Assembly (NCBI GenBank): GCA_012103035.1 | Contig: JAAVLL010000001.1 | Coordinates: forward strand, 1,090,501-1,154,500 | DNA length: 64,000 nt | Origin: Brucella oryzae | Lineage (GTDB): Bacteria > Pseudomonadota > Alphaproteobacteria > Rhizobiales > Rhizobiaceae | Direction: 5' to 3' | Part shown: piece by piece, positions 1 through 8,510 of the stretch | Layout of the letters: the number at the start of each line of letters is the position of its first letter | Numbering within the stretch: the first letter of the stretch is position 1 | Translations under genes and position numbers: made by a program | The notes under the pieces: model-generated | Databases searched by the model: none | What the model was told of the DNA's origin: nothing | Seen by the model: only the letters and a program-made list of their open reading frames with translations

Positions 1-704
1 GGCCAAAGAGAAGTAACCGAGCAAAGCTGACGGCAGGATGAGATGGGAGATAATGTCCCTGAGCGCCGGCCAGTCGCGCTGGAGAATTGCGTCGATCAGA
101 TAGAAGCCGGTGATTGGCGTGAACGTATATTCGAATGTGATGTCGATGCGTCCGGGACCGGAGGTCCAGCCGAGCCGCGCATAGAAAATCAGAAGCGCAA
201 GCATGCCGAGCCAGAAGATCGGCACTGAATAGCCGACAAGGCCGATCACGCGCACAATCTGGTCGACGAGGCTGCCGCGCTTCACCGCGGCGAGAACTCC
301 AAGCGGAATGCCGAATAAAGCGCCGATGATGGTGCCTACGGTGGCGAGTTCCATCGTTGCCGGGAAGACGCGGCGGATGTCCGTCATGACCGCATTGGTG
401 GTGAGCACCGAAGTGCCGAAATCGCCTTGCAGCACGCCTTTCACGTAAAGATAGAACTGCTGATAATAGGGCAGGTTGAAGCCCATTTCTTCCCGCACAC
501 GCGCTACGACATGCGCAGGAGCGCGGTCGCCAACGATGGCAAGCACAGGGTCGATCGGTACCACGCGACCGATAAAGAAAGTGACGGCCAGAAGGCCCAG
601 ATAGGTCGTTATGACGATAACCAGAAAACTGGCTAACGACGCGGCAAGGACTGTTGAACGTCGCGGCGCTCGCCTTACCTTTTGGTGGTTCCAGTGTTAC
701 TCAA
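1..704 (-). CDS. Peptide ABC transporter permease (DppB-like), 3' end cut by window edge
   Basis: This is an inner-membrane permease of a dipeptide/oligopeptide ABC importer. The frame is open from about 675 down to base 1. It shows the DppB-type N-terminus: a hydrophobic first segment (FLVIVITTYLGLLAVTFFIG), a periplasmic stretch with the YYQQFYLYVKGVLQGDFGTS type motif, then the membrane core (ELATVGTIIGALFGIPLGV and SVPIFWLGMLALL). About 210 codons are visible and the C-terminal third lies outside. The frame is broken near 678. A TTG at 704 would give an N-terminus Met-Ser-Asn-Thr-Gly if one base is restored, so the start is uncertain. It follows the binding-protein gene on the same strand, which supports peptide transport. 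Confidence 0.8.
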
Positions 705-782
705 TGTTTTGACCGCTTCCGATAAATGAGAGCGTTTCAGAACAGGTTCCGGTCTGAAGCTTCAGTCATCTTTGCTTGAAAA

Positions 783-866
783 GCTCTAGAACGGTTTGAT
801 GAGCCGTTCCATTTTCTGTTGCTACGCATTTCTGGAAGCGAAACCGGTTCGCTGGAAATGCTTTGA
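783..866. repeat. Interspersed palindromic repeat, divergent copy
   Basis: This intergenic stretch shares the words CTAGAACGGTTT, GCTACGCATTTCTGG, AAACCGGTTCGCTGGAAATGCT with the repeats at 16586-16693 and 25737-25843. It sits between the binding-protein gene and the permease gene. The sharing is clear but looser than between the other two copies. The rest of 705-961 holds no gene that I can support. Confidence 0.5.
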
Positions 867-961
867 AGCGGCTTTCCTTTTGATTCAGAAAACCGCTCCA
901 TCCTCTTGTTTTAAAGCCGATTCAACGCATGAAAAGCTTTCATGCGCCGAGGCGCGGTCGA

Positions 962-2593
962 CTATTCCTTGCTGACAGGCGCCAGGAAGTTGGAATCGAA
1001 CGTTGGGCCGAGCTTGTAGCCCTTCACGTTGCTGCCAATGCCGGCAACTTCAACCTGCTGGAACAACATGACGAACGGGCTCTGATCGAGAGCTTCCTGC
1101 TGAAGCTTCTTGTATTCCTCGGCACGCTTGTCGTTGTCGCGTTCCAGAAGTGCAGCCTGCGTCTGTTTGGTCAGCTCAGGAATATCCCAGGCGTTGCGCC
1201 AGGCAAGCGTCTTGACAGATGCGTCATCGCTGTTGTCCGGATTGCTCGTGAAGGCTTCGGCGTTGGAATTCGGATCCCAATAATCCATGCCCCACTGTCC
1301 GATATACATATCGTGGTTACGGGCACGATACTTGGTCAGCGTCTGCTTGCCGTCGCCGGGGATGATTTCGATCTTCACGCCAGCCTGAGCAGCGGTCTGC
1401 TGGAAGGATTCGGCAATGCCGGTGACCGGCTGTCCGTTACGAACGTCGAACGTGACCGAGAGACCGTCCTTCAAGCCCGCCTTGGCGAGAAGTTCCTTCG
1501 CCTTGGCTACGTCGAGCTTGTACGGCGCAGCATCGAGCGCACCAAGAACGCCCTTGGCCTGATAGGTCTGGCGGATTTCACCAATGCCCTTGATGAGGGT
1601 CGAACCGATTGCATCGTAATCGACCAGATATTTGAACGCTTCGCGAACTTCCGGCTTGGCCAGGTTCTCGTTCTTCTGATTGAGGCTGATGTAATAGACC
1701 GTGCCCTTGGCGGCGCTGGCGGTGGTCAGCTTGTCGTTCTTCAGAACGGCCTCATAGTCGCCCGGCTCCAGATTGCGGGCCACATCGACGTCGCCGGACT
1801 CAAGCATCAGGCGCTGCGTTGCGCTTTCCTTGACGTGACGATAGAAGACGCGCTTGAGCTTGGCCTTCTCGCCATAGAAATTGTCGTTGCGTTCCAGGAT
1901 GACGACTTCATTGGCGCGCCATTCGCGGATCGTGAACGGCCCCGAGCCCGCCGACTTGGTTTTCAGCCATGCATTGGCATAGTCGGTGTCGTATTTGTAA
2001 TCATCTGTCGGCGTAACCTTCTCGGCATGTTCTTCGAGAAGCTTCTTGTCGACGATAGCAGCGACCGTAGCGGTCAGGCAGTTCAGCACGAAGCTCGGTG
2101 CATACGGCTTGTCGACGGTGAAGACGAAGGTTTCGTCGTCCACGGCTTTTGCCTTTTCGTTGACGTTGTCCTTGGTCAGGCCAAACTGCGTCAGGATGAA
2201 AGCCGGGCTCTTGTCGAGACGCACGGCGCGCTCAAAAGAATAAGCCACATCGGCAGAGGTAATCGGGTTGCCGGAAGCGAACTTGATGTCCTTCTTCAGC
2301 TTGAACGTATAGGTGAGGCCGTCGTCGGAAACGGTCCAGCTTTCAGCAACACCCGGTACGACTTTAGACGTGTCGTTGATGTCGAGACGAACGAGCATGT
2401 CATAGGCGTTACCAATGAATTCGGCCGGGCTCAGTTCGAAGGATTCTGCCGGGTCCAGCGTGATGGTGTCATCGATGGCCCATGCTTGAACCAGCGTGTC
2501 GGCAGGCGTTGCCGACCAGGCCGGATTTGCGGCCAGCACGGCGGCAAGTGCTGCACCGGCGGCCAGAATACGAAAACGTCCGAAATGCATCAT
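962..2593 (-). CDS. Periplasmic peptide-binding protein (extracellular solute-binding family 5)
   Basis: A 543-residue secreted binding protein that would capture peptides in the periplasm for the ABC importer. It starts with a Sec signal peptide (basic MMHFGRFR, hydrophobic AAGAALAAVLAA, cleavage after PAWSA). The family-5 signature follows: LDPAESFELSPAEFIGNAYDML, then ESWTVSDDGLTYTFKLKKDI and GNPITSADVAYSFERAV. The C-terminal domain contains GQWGMDYWDPNSNAEAF, typical of DppA/OppA relatives. The reading frame is intact. It lies 55 bp after a dipeptidase gene on the same strand and before a permease gene, so it probably belongs to one peptide-utilisation operon. The exact ligand cannot be told. 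Confidence 0.9.
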   Translation of the reverse strand: MMHFGRFRILAAGAALAAVLAANPAWSATPADTLVQAWAIDDTITLDPAESFELSPAEFIGNAYDMLVRLDINDTSKVVPGVAESWTVSDDGLTYTFKLKKDIKFASGNPITSADVAYSFERAVRLDKSPAFILTQFGLTKDNVNEKAKAVDDETFVFTVDKPYAPSFVLNCLTATVAAIVDKKLLEEHAEKVTPTDDYKYDTDYANAWLKTKSAGSGPFTIREWRANEVVILERNDNFYGEKAKLKRVFYRHVKESATQRLMLESGDVDVARNLEPGDYEAVLKNDKLTTASAAKGTVYYISLNQKNENLAKPEVREAFKYLVDYDAIGSTLIKGIGEIRQTYQAKGVLGALDAAPYKLDVAKAKELLAKAGLKDGLSVTFDVRNGQPVTGIAESFQQTAAQAGVKIEIIPGDGKQTLTKYRARNHDMYIGQWGMDYWDPNSNAEAFTSNPDNSDDASVKTLAWRNAWDIPELTKQTQAALLERDNDKRAEEYKKLQQEALDQSPFVMLFQQVEVAGIGSNVKGYKLGPTFDSNFLAPVSKE

Positions 2594-2648
2594 GTTTGAG
2601 TTCCCTTTCTGTATTCTTGTTGGGATTTTGTTGGATTGTATCTGTATG

Positions 2649-3704
2649 TCAGGCTTCGTGCCATGCCTGTTTCAGGACTCTGATCCAGTTGCCCCGGCAA
2701 AGCTTTGCCAATTCCTCATCGTTATATCCGGCCTTTTGCAAGGCCATCACAAGGTTCTGGGTTCCGGCAGCATCGCCGATTTCGGCTGGAATTGTTGCGC
2801 CGTCATAATCCGAACCAAGGGACACGCAGTCGATGCCCATGCGTTCAACCATGTAATCCACATGGCGAACCACATCGGTAAGCGGCGTGTTGGCGTCTTC
2901 CTTGCCGTCCGCGCGCAGCATCGTTGTGGCGTAGTTCAGTCCGGCAAGGCCCTTGCTCTCGCGGATCGCATCGAGCTGACGGTCGGTCAGGTTGCGGGCG
3001 ACTGGGGTGAGGGCGTGCGCATTGGAATGGCTGGCGACCAGCGGCTGATCGCTTAGTTCGGCCACATCCCAGAAACCCTTTTCGGTGATATGCGCCAGAT
3101 CGATCAGAATGCCCTTGGCGTTGCATGCCTTGACCAGACGCTTGCCCGCATCGGTCAGGCCGGGACCTGTATCGGGGCTCATCGGATAGGCGAATGGCAC
3201 GCCATGGGCGAAAATATTGTTTCGGCTCCAGACGGGCCCAAGCGAACGCAGGCCGGCAGCATAAAAGACTTCAAGTGCTGCCAGATCGGCATCGATGGCT
3301 TCGCAGCCTTCCATATGGAGCACGGCGGCGAATGTGTCGCTGTTCAGCGTTTCGTCGAGTTCACGACCGTTGCGGCAGAGCTTCCAGCCGCCCGCAGCTT
3401 CCAGCCTCAGCGCAATGGCTGCCATTTCGAGAGCGATGTCGAGGGAGGGACTGCGTTCCAGCGGCGCTGAAAGTGGTGTTTCGTAGTGGCCGTTGGTATC
3501 AGGCTTGCCCAGTTCTATATGCTCGCCCGAAGGTATGTAGATGGCGCATATACCACCGGCGAGACCGCCTTTGCGTGAGCGGGGCAGATCGATATGGCCG
3601 ATATCCGTCCCGACGGTAAATTCCTTGATCGGGTCTTCGCCCTTGCGGGCATTTTCCCAAAGCCGCAGAAGGACATCGTTATGTCCGTCAAAAACGCGCT
3701 GCAT
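2649..3704 (-). CDS. Membrane-dipeptidase-type zinc peptidase (M19 family)
   Basis: A 351-residue dipeptidase of the renal dipeptidase family, which hydrolyses dipeptides (LD or DD) with two zinc ions. The N-terminal metal motif DGHNDVLLR is present. So are the bridging glutamate in HMEGCEAI and the two histidines in LIDLAHITEKGF and VASHSNAHALTPVARN. Late in the protein, CVSLGSDYDGA carries the conserved aspartate. I chose the ATG at 3704 because the protein begins MQRVFDGHND, matching the family start; upstream in-frame codons encode nothing conserved. The frame is intact. Its position just ahead of a peptide-binding protein suggests it cleaves imported peptides. Confidence 0.9.
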   Translation of the reverse strand: MQRVFDGHNDVLLRLWENARKGEDPIKEFTVGTDIGHIDLPRSRKGGLAGGICAIYIPSGEHIELGKPDTNGHYETPLSAPLERSPSLDIALEMAAIALRLEAAGGWKLCRNGRELDETLNSDTFAAVLHMEGCEAIDADLAALEVFYAAGLRSLGPVWSRNNIFAHGVPFAYPMSPDTGPGLTDAGKRLVKACNAKGILIDLAHITEKGFWDVAELSDQPLVASHSNAHALTPVARNLTDRQLDAIRESKGLAGLNYATTMLRADGKEDANTPLTDVVRHVDYMVERMGIDCVSLGSDYDGATIPAEIGDAAGTQNLVMALQKAGYNDEELAKLCRGNWIRVLKQAWHEA

Positions 3705-4024
3705 TCTTTCATTCCTGACTGCATGGTCTGCGACAGCAGATCCACATATCAAGTGTTCAGGCGCAAGGAAACAACACGGCAAGGTAAGATAACCTCCCGA
3801 TATGGTGGTTGAGCTTTTCGCTCTTATTGTTCCCCGCACTTCCACTCCCAATTTATAATCGTTTAGTGCCTGTCGGAGTCAAGCCATCGAATGACGTAGT
3901 CAGACTGCGAAATGAAGATAAATTTATGCAAAACGAAAGGGCTGCGCTCTAAAACGCAGCCCTTTGTGCAAAAGCAGAATTGCTTGATGCGAAAAGAGAA
4001 TAAACTTCGCACCCGCCGTAACGA
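3705..4024. other. Intergenic region between dipeptidase and porin genes
   Basis: This 320-bp region should carry the promoter of the dipeptidase/peptide-transport genes in its left part and the terminator of the porin gene at 3936-3965. I found no open frame with coding character. Confidence 0.5.
3936..3965 (-). terminator. Rho-independent terminator of the porin gene
   Basis: A perfect 11-bp stem, AAAGGGCTGCG paired with CGCAGCCCTTT, closes an 8-base loop. Read on the minus strand, the stem is followed by a T-rich tail (TTTCGTTTTGC). It lies 60 bp after the porin stop codon. Confidence 0.8.
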
Positions 4025-4661
4025 CTAGAATTTGTAGTTCAAACCAGCCTTGATCGAATGGTTCTTCAGATTGTTGCGCTGTTCAACGCCGTTGACGCGG
4101 GACTTCACGTCGCTGAAGCGCTGGAAGTCATACTCAGCCTTGACGGAAAGCGGGCCGGTCAGCGCCTGTTCTACACCGGCACCGATCATTGCGCCGCCTT
4201 CCCAGCCTGGAGCCGAGGTGGTGTTGTCCTTGGCCTTGAAGCGGGTCACGCCATAACCGGCAGTGCCGTAAACGAGCGTTTTGTCGAAAGCGTAGCCGAC
4301 CTTGCCCTTGGCATTGCCGTTCCATGATTGCTGAAGGCTGCCACCGTTTCCGATGCGATGTTCGGCTTCGGCAAAGTTGCCCTCAAGTTCTGCGCCGAAT
4401 ACGACATTGCCGCTCTGCATGTTCTTGCCGACGACAATGCCGCCCAGAGCACCGGTACGGTTGGTGAAGGGCCAGGGACCTTGGACGACGAAGCGCCGAT
4501 CTGTGCGCCGATATAATTGCCGGACCAGTCATGCGGGCCGCTGGCAACCGGATCGTTATAGGAATAGTCCGTTGCTCCCATCATGTCGGCTGCGAAAGCC
4601 GACCCTGCAAAGCGACGATTGCGGCGCCAAGCGCCACTGCGGTGATAGAACGCTTCAACAT
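4025..4661 (-). CDS. Omp25/Omp31-family outer membrane beta-barrel protein
   Basis: An outer membrane protein of about 212 residues in the Omp25/Omp31 family, major surface proteins of Brucellaceae that fold as an eight-stranded barrel. The signal peptide is MLKRSITAVALGAAIVAL with cleavage after GSAFA. The mature start contains YSYNDPVASGPHDWSGNYIG, typical of the family. The last strands include VYGTAGYGVTRFKA, VKAEYDFQRF and a terminal aromatic, GLNYKF. Two breaks must be repaired: a GGGG run read as GGG in the signal peptide (about 4608) and a CCCC run read as CCC near 4478. Which paralogue it represents I cannot say. Confidence 0.85.
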
Positions 4662-4969
4662 TTTTACTCCGATTTTCCCGTCTGGAAACGCTGGCGGGAA
4701 ACATGACTGAATTCATTGGGACGCGTTTCGATCTGATTGGCTCAGATCGGCGCTCCAATCATTGCATTTACGCGCACCTTTTCCGAAAACCGTTTCAAAC
4801 TTTTCGGGGTGCGCTCTGAAACCATCGAAAAGCCGTGCCTTCGAACTGGGTTTCGTCTCACCTCTGATTGTGTCTAAATTTAAGAAAATTCGAGCGATTT
4901 CCATGCATTGCGCAACCATTCTTCGCGCTATGCTTAACAAACCGTAACAATAGAATTTTCAAAGGGCAG
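4662..4969. other. Intergenic region upstream of the porin gene
   Basis: This 308-bp stretch lies between radC and the porin, both transcribed leftwards, so it should hold the porin promoter. It contains a short copy of the interspersed repeat (4773-4817) and an AT-rich patch near 4865-4950. No gene is seen. Confidence 0.5.
4773..4817. repeat. Interspersed palindromic repeat, short form
   Basis: The core CCGAAAACCGTTTCAAACTTTTCGG forms a hairpin (CCGAAAA with TTTTCGG) flanked by the outer arms GCGCACC and GGTGCGC. The same layout occurs at 10694-10740 and 21019-21067, and the inner sequence ACCGTTTCACACTTTT recurs in the longer repeat at 16586. Confidence 0.65.
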
Positions 4970-5716
4970 CTAGATCAATCCCAGTCCGCGGAAGCTGGTA
5001 TGGCCGTGTTTTCCGACAATGACATGGTCGTGTACCGTGATGTTGAGTGCCTTGGCAGCATTGACAGCTGCTTGGTCATGTCGATATCGGCGCGTGATGG
5101 CGTCGGGTCGCCGGAAGGATGGTTGTGGACCAGAATAATGGCGGTGGCCGAGAGCTCCAGAGCTCGTTTGACGACCTCACGCGGGTAAACAGGTGTGTGG
5201 TCCACCGTGCCTGTCTGCTGGACTTCATCAGCAATCAGCTTGTTCTTCTTGTCGAGAAACAGGATGCGGAACTGTTCGCGGGTCTCGTAAGCCATGGCGG
5301 TGGTGCAATATTCAATCACCTTAGTCCAGGAACCAAGTACTTCGCGCTCCATGACAGTGCTACGGGCACTTCGCTTGGCGACGGCTTCCACAAGCTTGAG
5401 TTCATGCGCAACGGTGGGGCCTGCACCGGGAATTTCTGCGATCAGTTTTTCGGGGCGGCCAGTACTTCGGCAATCGAGCCGAACCGCATCAGCAGAGCCT
5501 TGGCAAGCGGCTTTGTGTCGGCGCGGCGAATGGCGCGAAACAACAGCATCTCGAGCAATTCATAATCCGCCAGCGCGTCGGGAGCCTCTCGGAAGCGCTG
5601 TTTGAGACGATCGCGATGCCCGGAATAATGCGGCTTGTCGATCTTCGGCGTCAGTTGGAGCGTATCGCTGAAGCCGGGCAACTCGGTGCTACCCGGCTCA
5701 TTCTTGCTTTTGCCAT
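4970..5716 (-). CDS. radC: RadC-family JAB/MPN-domain protein
   Basis: RadC is a widespread JAB1/MPN-domain protein of unclear role, once linked to repair. The N-terminal helix-hairpin-helix-like part reads [27 protein letters not shown]. The C-terminal metalloprotease-like motif is intact: [18 protein letters not shown], with the HxH and the downstream aspartate. I place the start at the ATG of 5716 (Met-Ala-Lys-Ser-Lys), which needs one A restored in a run of five. Further breaks lie near 5440 (after VLAAPKN) and near 5065, where the tail would continue to the stop at 4970. It follows map by about 58 bp. Confidence 0.85.
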
Positions 5717-5774
5717 CCTGTTTAAACCCCCGCAAAACAGACCAGACAATTATCGAGATAATATCACTACACCA

Positions 5775-6601
5775 TTATCTCATGGAAGGCGGTCCGAAGA
5801 CATTGGCTGGGGAGAGTAAATATCTCACAGCCGTCTTTCGTGACGCCGACCGTATGCTCATATTGCGCTGTCAGCGAACGATCTCTGGTGACCGCCGTCC
5901 AGCCATCAGCAAGGACCTTCACATGCGGCTTGCCGAGATTGATCATGGGCTCGATCGTGAAGATCATGCCTTCCTTGATTTCTACACCCTCATTCGGCGT
6001 GCCGTAATGCAGGATATTCGGGGCGTCATGGAACAGCTGCCCGACACCGTGGCCGCAGAAATCACGCACGACAGAGCAGCGTTCGCCTTCGGCATAGGAC
6101 TGGATCGCAGCGCCGATGGCGCCAGTCTTCACACCAGGTTTGACGGCTGCAATCCCGCGCAGCAGGCTTTCATAGGTGACTTCAAGCAACCGCTCGGCGG
6201 CGCGCTTGATTCCGCCCACTGCATACATACGGCGAATCGCCGTGCCAGCCATCGAGGAGATAGGTCACGTCGATATTGACGATATCGCCCTCACGCAGCG
6301 GCTTCTCGTTCGGAATGCCATGGCAGACGACGTGATTGATCGACGTGCAGGTTGATTTCGTATAGCCGCGGTAATTCAGCGTTGCCGGAAATGCGCCCTG
6401 ATCCATGCCGAACTCGAACACGAAACGGTCGATTTCATTGGTCGTCACGCCCGGCTTGACGATATCGTTGAGGGCATCAAGACAGCGTGCCGTCAGATTG
6501 CAAACTGTGCGCATACCCTCGAAAGCCTCGGGGCCATAGAGCCTGATCTGGCCCGTATACTTCATGGGTGCACTTGTCGCTTCGATATAGGTTACCATCA
6601 C
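5775..6601 (-). CDS. map: Methionine aminopeptidase, type I
   Basis: Removes the initiator methionine from nascent proteins; essential and cytoplasmic. About 276 residues. The metal-binding residues are all visible: the aspartates in GDIVNIDVTYLLDGWHGD, the histidine in DFCGHGVGQLFHDAPNI, and the glutamates in MIFTIEPMINLG and the terminal YEHTVGVTKDG. The N-terminal half (from 6601, MMVTYIEATS) and the C-terminal half (from about 6220, RMYAVGGIKRAAERLLE) are in different frames. A further loss of two bases near 5810 (CTCTCCCC read as CTCCCC) hides the true end, GPPSMR, at 5775. The gene lies 15 bp after sfsA on the same strand. Confidence 0.9.
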
Positions 6602-6616
6602 TCGATCCGTCTTAGT

Positions 6617-7312
6617 CTACTCAATCGGCACCACTTCAGTGGCGTCAATGCTATTATCCGTTATGTGGCACCGAACAGCCCAAGCCTCAACCCCGTTTGC
6701 ACGCGCACGTTCAAAAGCGCGTGCGTAAGTGGATCAAGATCGCCGGAAATGCTGAATCTGCTGCAATCGTTTCGCTGGATAATAAACAACATCACCCCCG
6801 ATGACCAGCGGCAACCACGTCGACGAGTTCATCAAGATGTTTTGCGCCGCGCGCTGTCACTGTATCGGGAAATTCTGCCAATCCAAGTGTACGGATGAAA
6901 TGCACATTCTTGACCTCGACATAAGCTCGCTGACGGGGCCGTCATCCAGCAAAAGATCGATGCGCGAGTTTCTTCCATATTTCTGCTCGCGCTTGAGGCT
7001 GGCATATCCCGCGAGATCTGGAATGAGGCCCTTGAGGATTGCTTCTTCGGCGATCCGGTTCGGCAAGCCGGTGTTTACGCCGACCAGCGTGTTATCCGCT
7101 TCGACGATCTGCAGCGTATGGGCATATTTGCGGTGAGGGGCATCCGAAACACTCAGCCAAACGCGGGAACCCGGCGCAGTCAATCCGAGCATCGAACCGG
7201 TATTGGGTACAGAAGCTGTAATAAAGCGCCCATCGTCAAGCGTGACGTCGGCAAGAAATCTTTTGTAGCGGCGTTCCAGCCTGCCGGTAACCAAAGGTGT
7301 TTGAAAAATCAT
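6617..7312 (-). CDS. sfsA: SfsA family DNA-binding/sugar fermentation stimulation protein
   Basis: SfsA homologue, about 232 residues once repaired, a nucleic-acid-binding protein linked to sugar catabolism in E. coli. The N-terminus ([20 protein letters not shown], then CxN-like [13 protein letters not shown]) and the middle ([28 protein letters not shown]) match the family. Three single-base losses explain the broken tail: CCCCC read as CCCC near 6940, a G run near 6809, and a TT near 6733. With these restored the frame runs through [13 protein letters not shown] to the stop at 6617. Likely co-transcribed with map. Confidence 0.85.
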
Positions 7313-7397
7313 GCGCCGATTTAGATCTATTCGGCGAGTGGGCGAAAGAGTTTTCTGATTGCTTCGCGAAAATAGTCGGTAAACGAGAGCGATTGGC

Positions 7398-7511
7398 CTA
7401 AAACAGCGCCTTGATAACGTCGGCCAAACTCATATCCGCGCCGAGAACCATCGCTGCAGCAACGAGGCCAGCACCGAGAAAGGTGAGGGTGGTTCTTGTT
7501 TCGCTTGTCAT
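7398..7511 (-). CDS. Small single-span membrane protein, 37 residues
   Basis: A short frame starting at the ATG of 7511 and ending at TAG 7398-7400, preceded by a good ribosome binding site (GGGGAAG, 5 bases before the ATG). The peptide starts MTSETRTTL, has one hydrophobic helix ([17 protein letters not shown]), and ends DVIKALF. It lies on the same strand as sfsA and map, about 85 bp upstream of sfsA. I do not recognise a family. The site, the clean hydrophobic segment and the operon-like position make a real small protein likely, but expression is unproven. Confidence 0.6.
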   Translation of the reverse strand: MTSETRTTLTFLGAGLVAAAMVLGADMSLADVIKALF

Positions 7512-7646
7512 TAGTCTTCCCCATCAAATCAGTCGTTCAAAGCTGGGAAGAATTTCGCGGGAGAATTTGCCCGGATTGTGATGCGATAATGGCTATTCCG
7601 GGCAATTTGCGGGCTTTTACAGATAGGGTAAACGCGCTCGCTTTTG

Positions 7647-7930
7647 TTACTGTTTTACCCAGTTGAAGACGAGCTCTCGCGAAAAGCGAAGCGTACGACG
7701 TGACTTGCCACCACCTCTTCGAGGCGGACGAGGTTTTCTTCTGAGGTTTCAACCGTTGTAGTCAGTTTTTCTGTATCGGCATCAAGAATCACGAGACGAT
7801 TCTCGCCAAGATCGATAGTGCCGTGTTCCGGCGTGAATTCGACCGTGAATTTGTGCGCCCAATGTTTGCAAAGCTGCTGCAGGTAGCGGCTGGCATGGGC
7901 GGTGGGAACGAATGCTGTTGCTTTCGACAT
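7647..7930 (-). CDS. DUF2218 family protein
   Basis: A 94-residue cytoplasmic protein of the DUF2218 family, of unknown function. Features seen: MSKATAFVPTAHASRYLQQL at the start, the HWAHKFTVEF stretch, and the repeated acidic turns LGENRLVILDAD and SEENLVRLEEVVASHVVRFAFRE. The ATG at 7930 matches the usual family start. One G is lost near 7682; restoring it gives the expected tail ELVFNWVKQ and a stop at 7647. The restored length is a multiple of three. The protein is a singleton between the small membrane gene and tRNA-Glu. Confidence 0.8.
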
Positions 7931-8031
7931 CACGCTGTCCTTTCGAAAAGGTTGCAGCCTGGCGCGTAGCAATATCCCGGCAATTCAGCCAGTAATATTT
8001 GCGTCAAATCTGGAGAAAGAAAAACCAGCAA

Positions 8032-8105
8032 TGGTACGCCCAAGGGGAATCGAACCCTGTCTGCGCCGTGAAAGGGCGCTGTCCTAACCGCTAGACGATG
8101 GGCGC
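8032..8105 (-). tRNA. tRNA-Glu (TTC), copy 1
   Basis: Cloverleaf on the minus strand with acceptor GCGCCCA, anticodon loop CTTTCAC (anticodon TTC) and encoded CCA end. The T stem is one base short: the 5' strand reads AGGG where the second copy reads AGGGG. With that base restored, the stem is a perfect AGGGG/CCCCT. Confidence 0.95.
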
Positions 8106-8121
8106 CTGCTGGTGTGGGGCG

Positions 8122-8150
8122 CTTATAGTCAGGAAATTTCCGACATGCAA
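8122..8150 (-). promoter_or_regulatory. Promoter of tRNA-Glu copy 1
   Basis: On the minus strand TTGCAT and TATAAG are separated by exactly 17 bases, and the -10 box ends 16 bases before the tRNA. The same layout and much of the same spacer stand before copy 2. Confidence 0.75.
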
Positions 8151-8250
8151 GCCCCTTTTCACTTGTCTGTGAATAAGTTCAGACAGTATGCGACAGCGCT
8201 TTATAACGCGCTAACAAACTGAATTGTAAGGGAAAAATGAAAACCAGCAA

Positions 8251-8324
8251 TGGTACGCCCAAGGGAATCGAACCCCTGTCTGCGCCGTGAAAGGGCGCTG
8301 TCCTAACCGCTAGACGATGGGCGC
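8251..8324 (-). tRNA. tRNA-Glu (TTC), copy 2
   Basis: Same tRNA as copy 1, with anticodon TTC and an encoded CCA. Here the 3' strand of the T stem is short (CCCTT for CCCCTT), the reciprocal of copy 1. The two genes lie in tandem 219 bp apart, each bracketed by CCAGCA and TGCTGG, which would extend the acceptor stem of the precursor. Confidence 0.95.
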
Positions 8325-8341
8325 CTGCTGGTGTGAGTGGG

Positions 8342-8370
8342 CTTATATTCAGGAAGGTTCTGACTCGCAA
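8342..8370 (-). promoter_or_regulatory. Promoter of tRNA-Glu copy 2
   Basis: On the minus strand TTGCGA and TATAAG are separated by 17 bases, upstream of copy 2. The spacer resembles that of copy 1 (GTCAGAACCTTCCTGAA here), so promoter and tRNA were duplicated together. Confidence 0.75.
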
Positions 8371-8510
8371 GCCCAAAAACACTTTTCTGAAAAAATCGAA
8401 TATACTGCAAAAATGGGGAAAACTTCGGTTGGCGGTTTCATTATTTCGTTGAAAATAAAGAAAAGCCGGATCATGTGATCCGGCTTCCGGTATTTCGAAA
8501 AGTTCCTTTT

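Noticed and set aside
929..2599. A 556-codon open frame on the plus strand over the peptide-binding protein gene
   Set aside because: It is antisense to a clear family-5 binding protein with signal peptide and has no recognisable domain; long antisense frames are common in GC-rich DNA.
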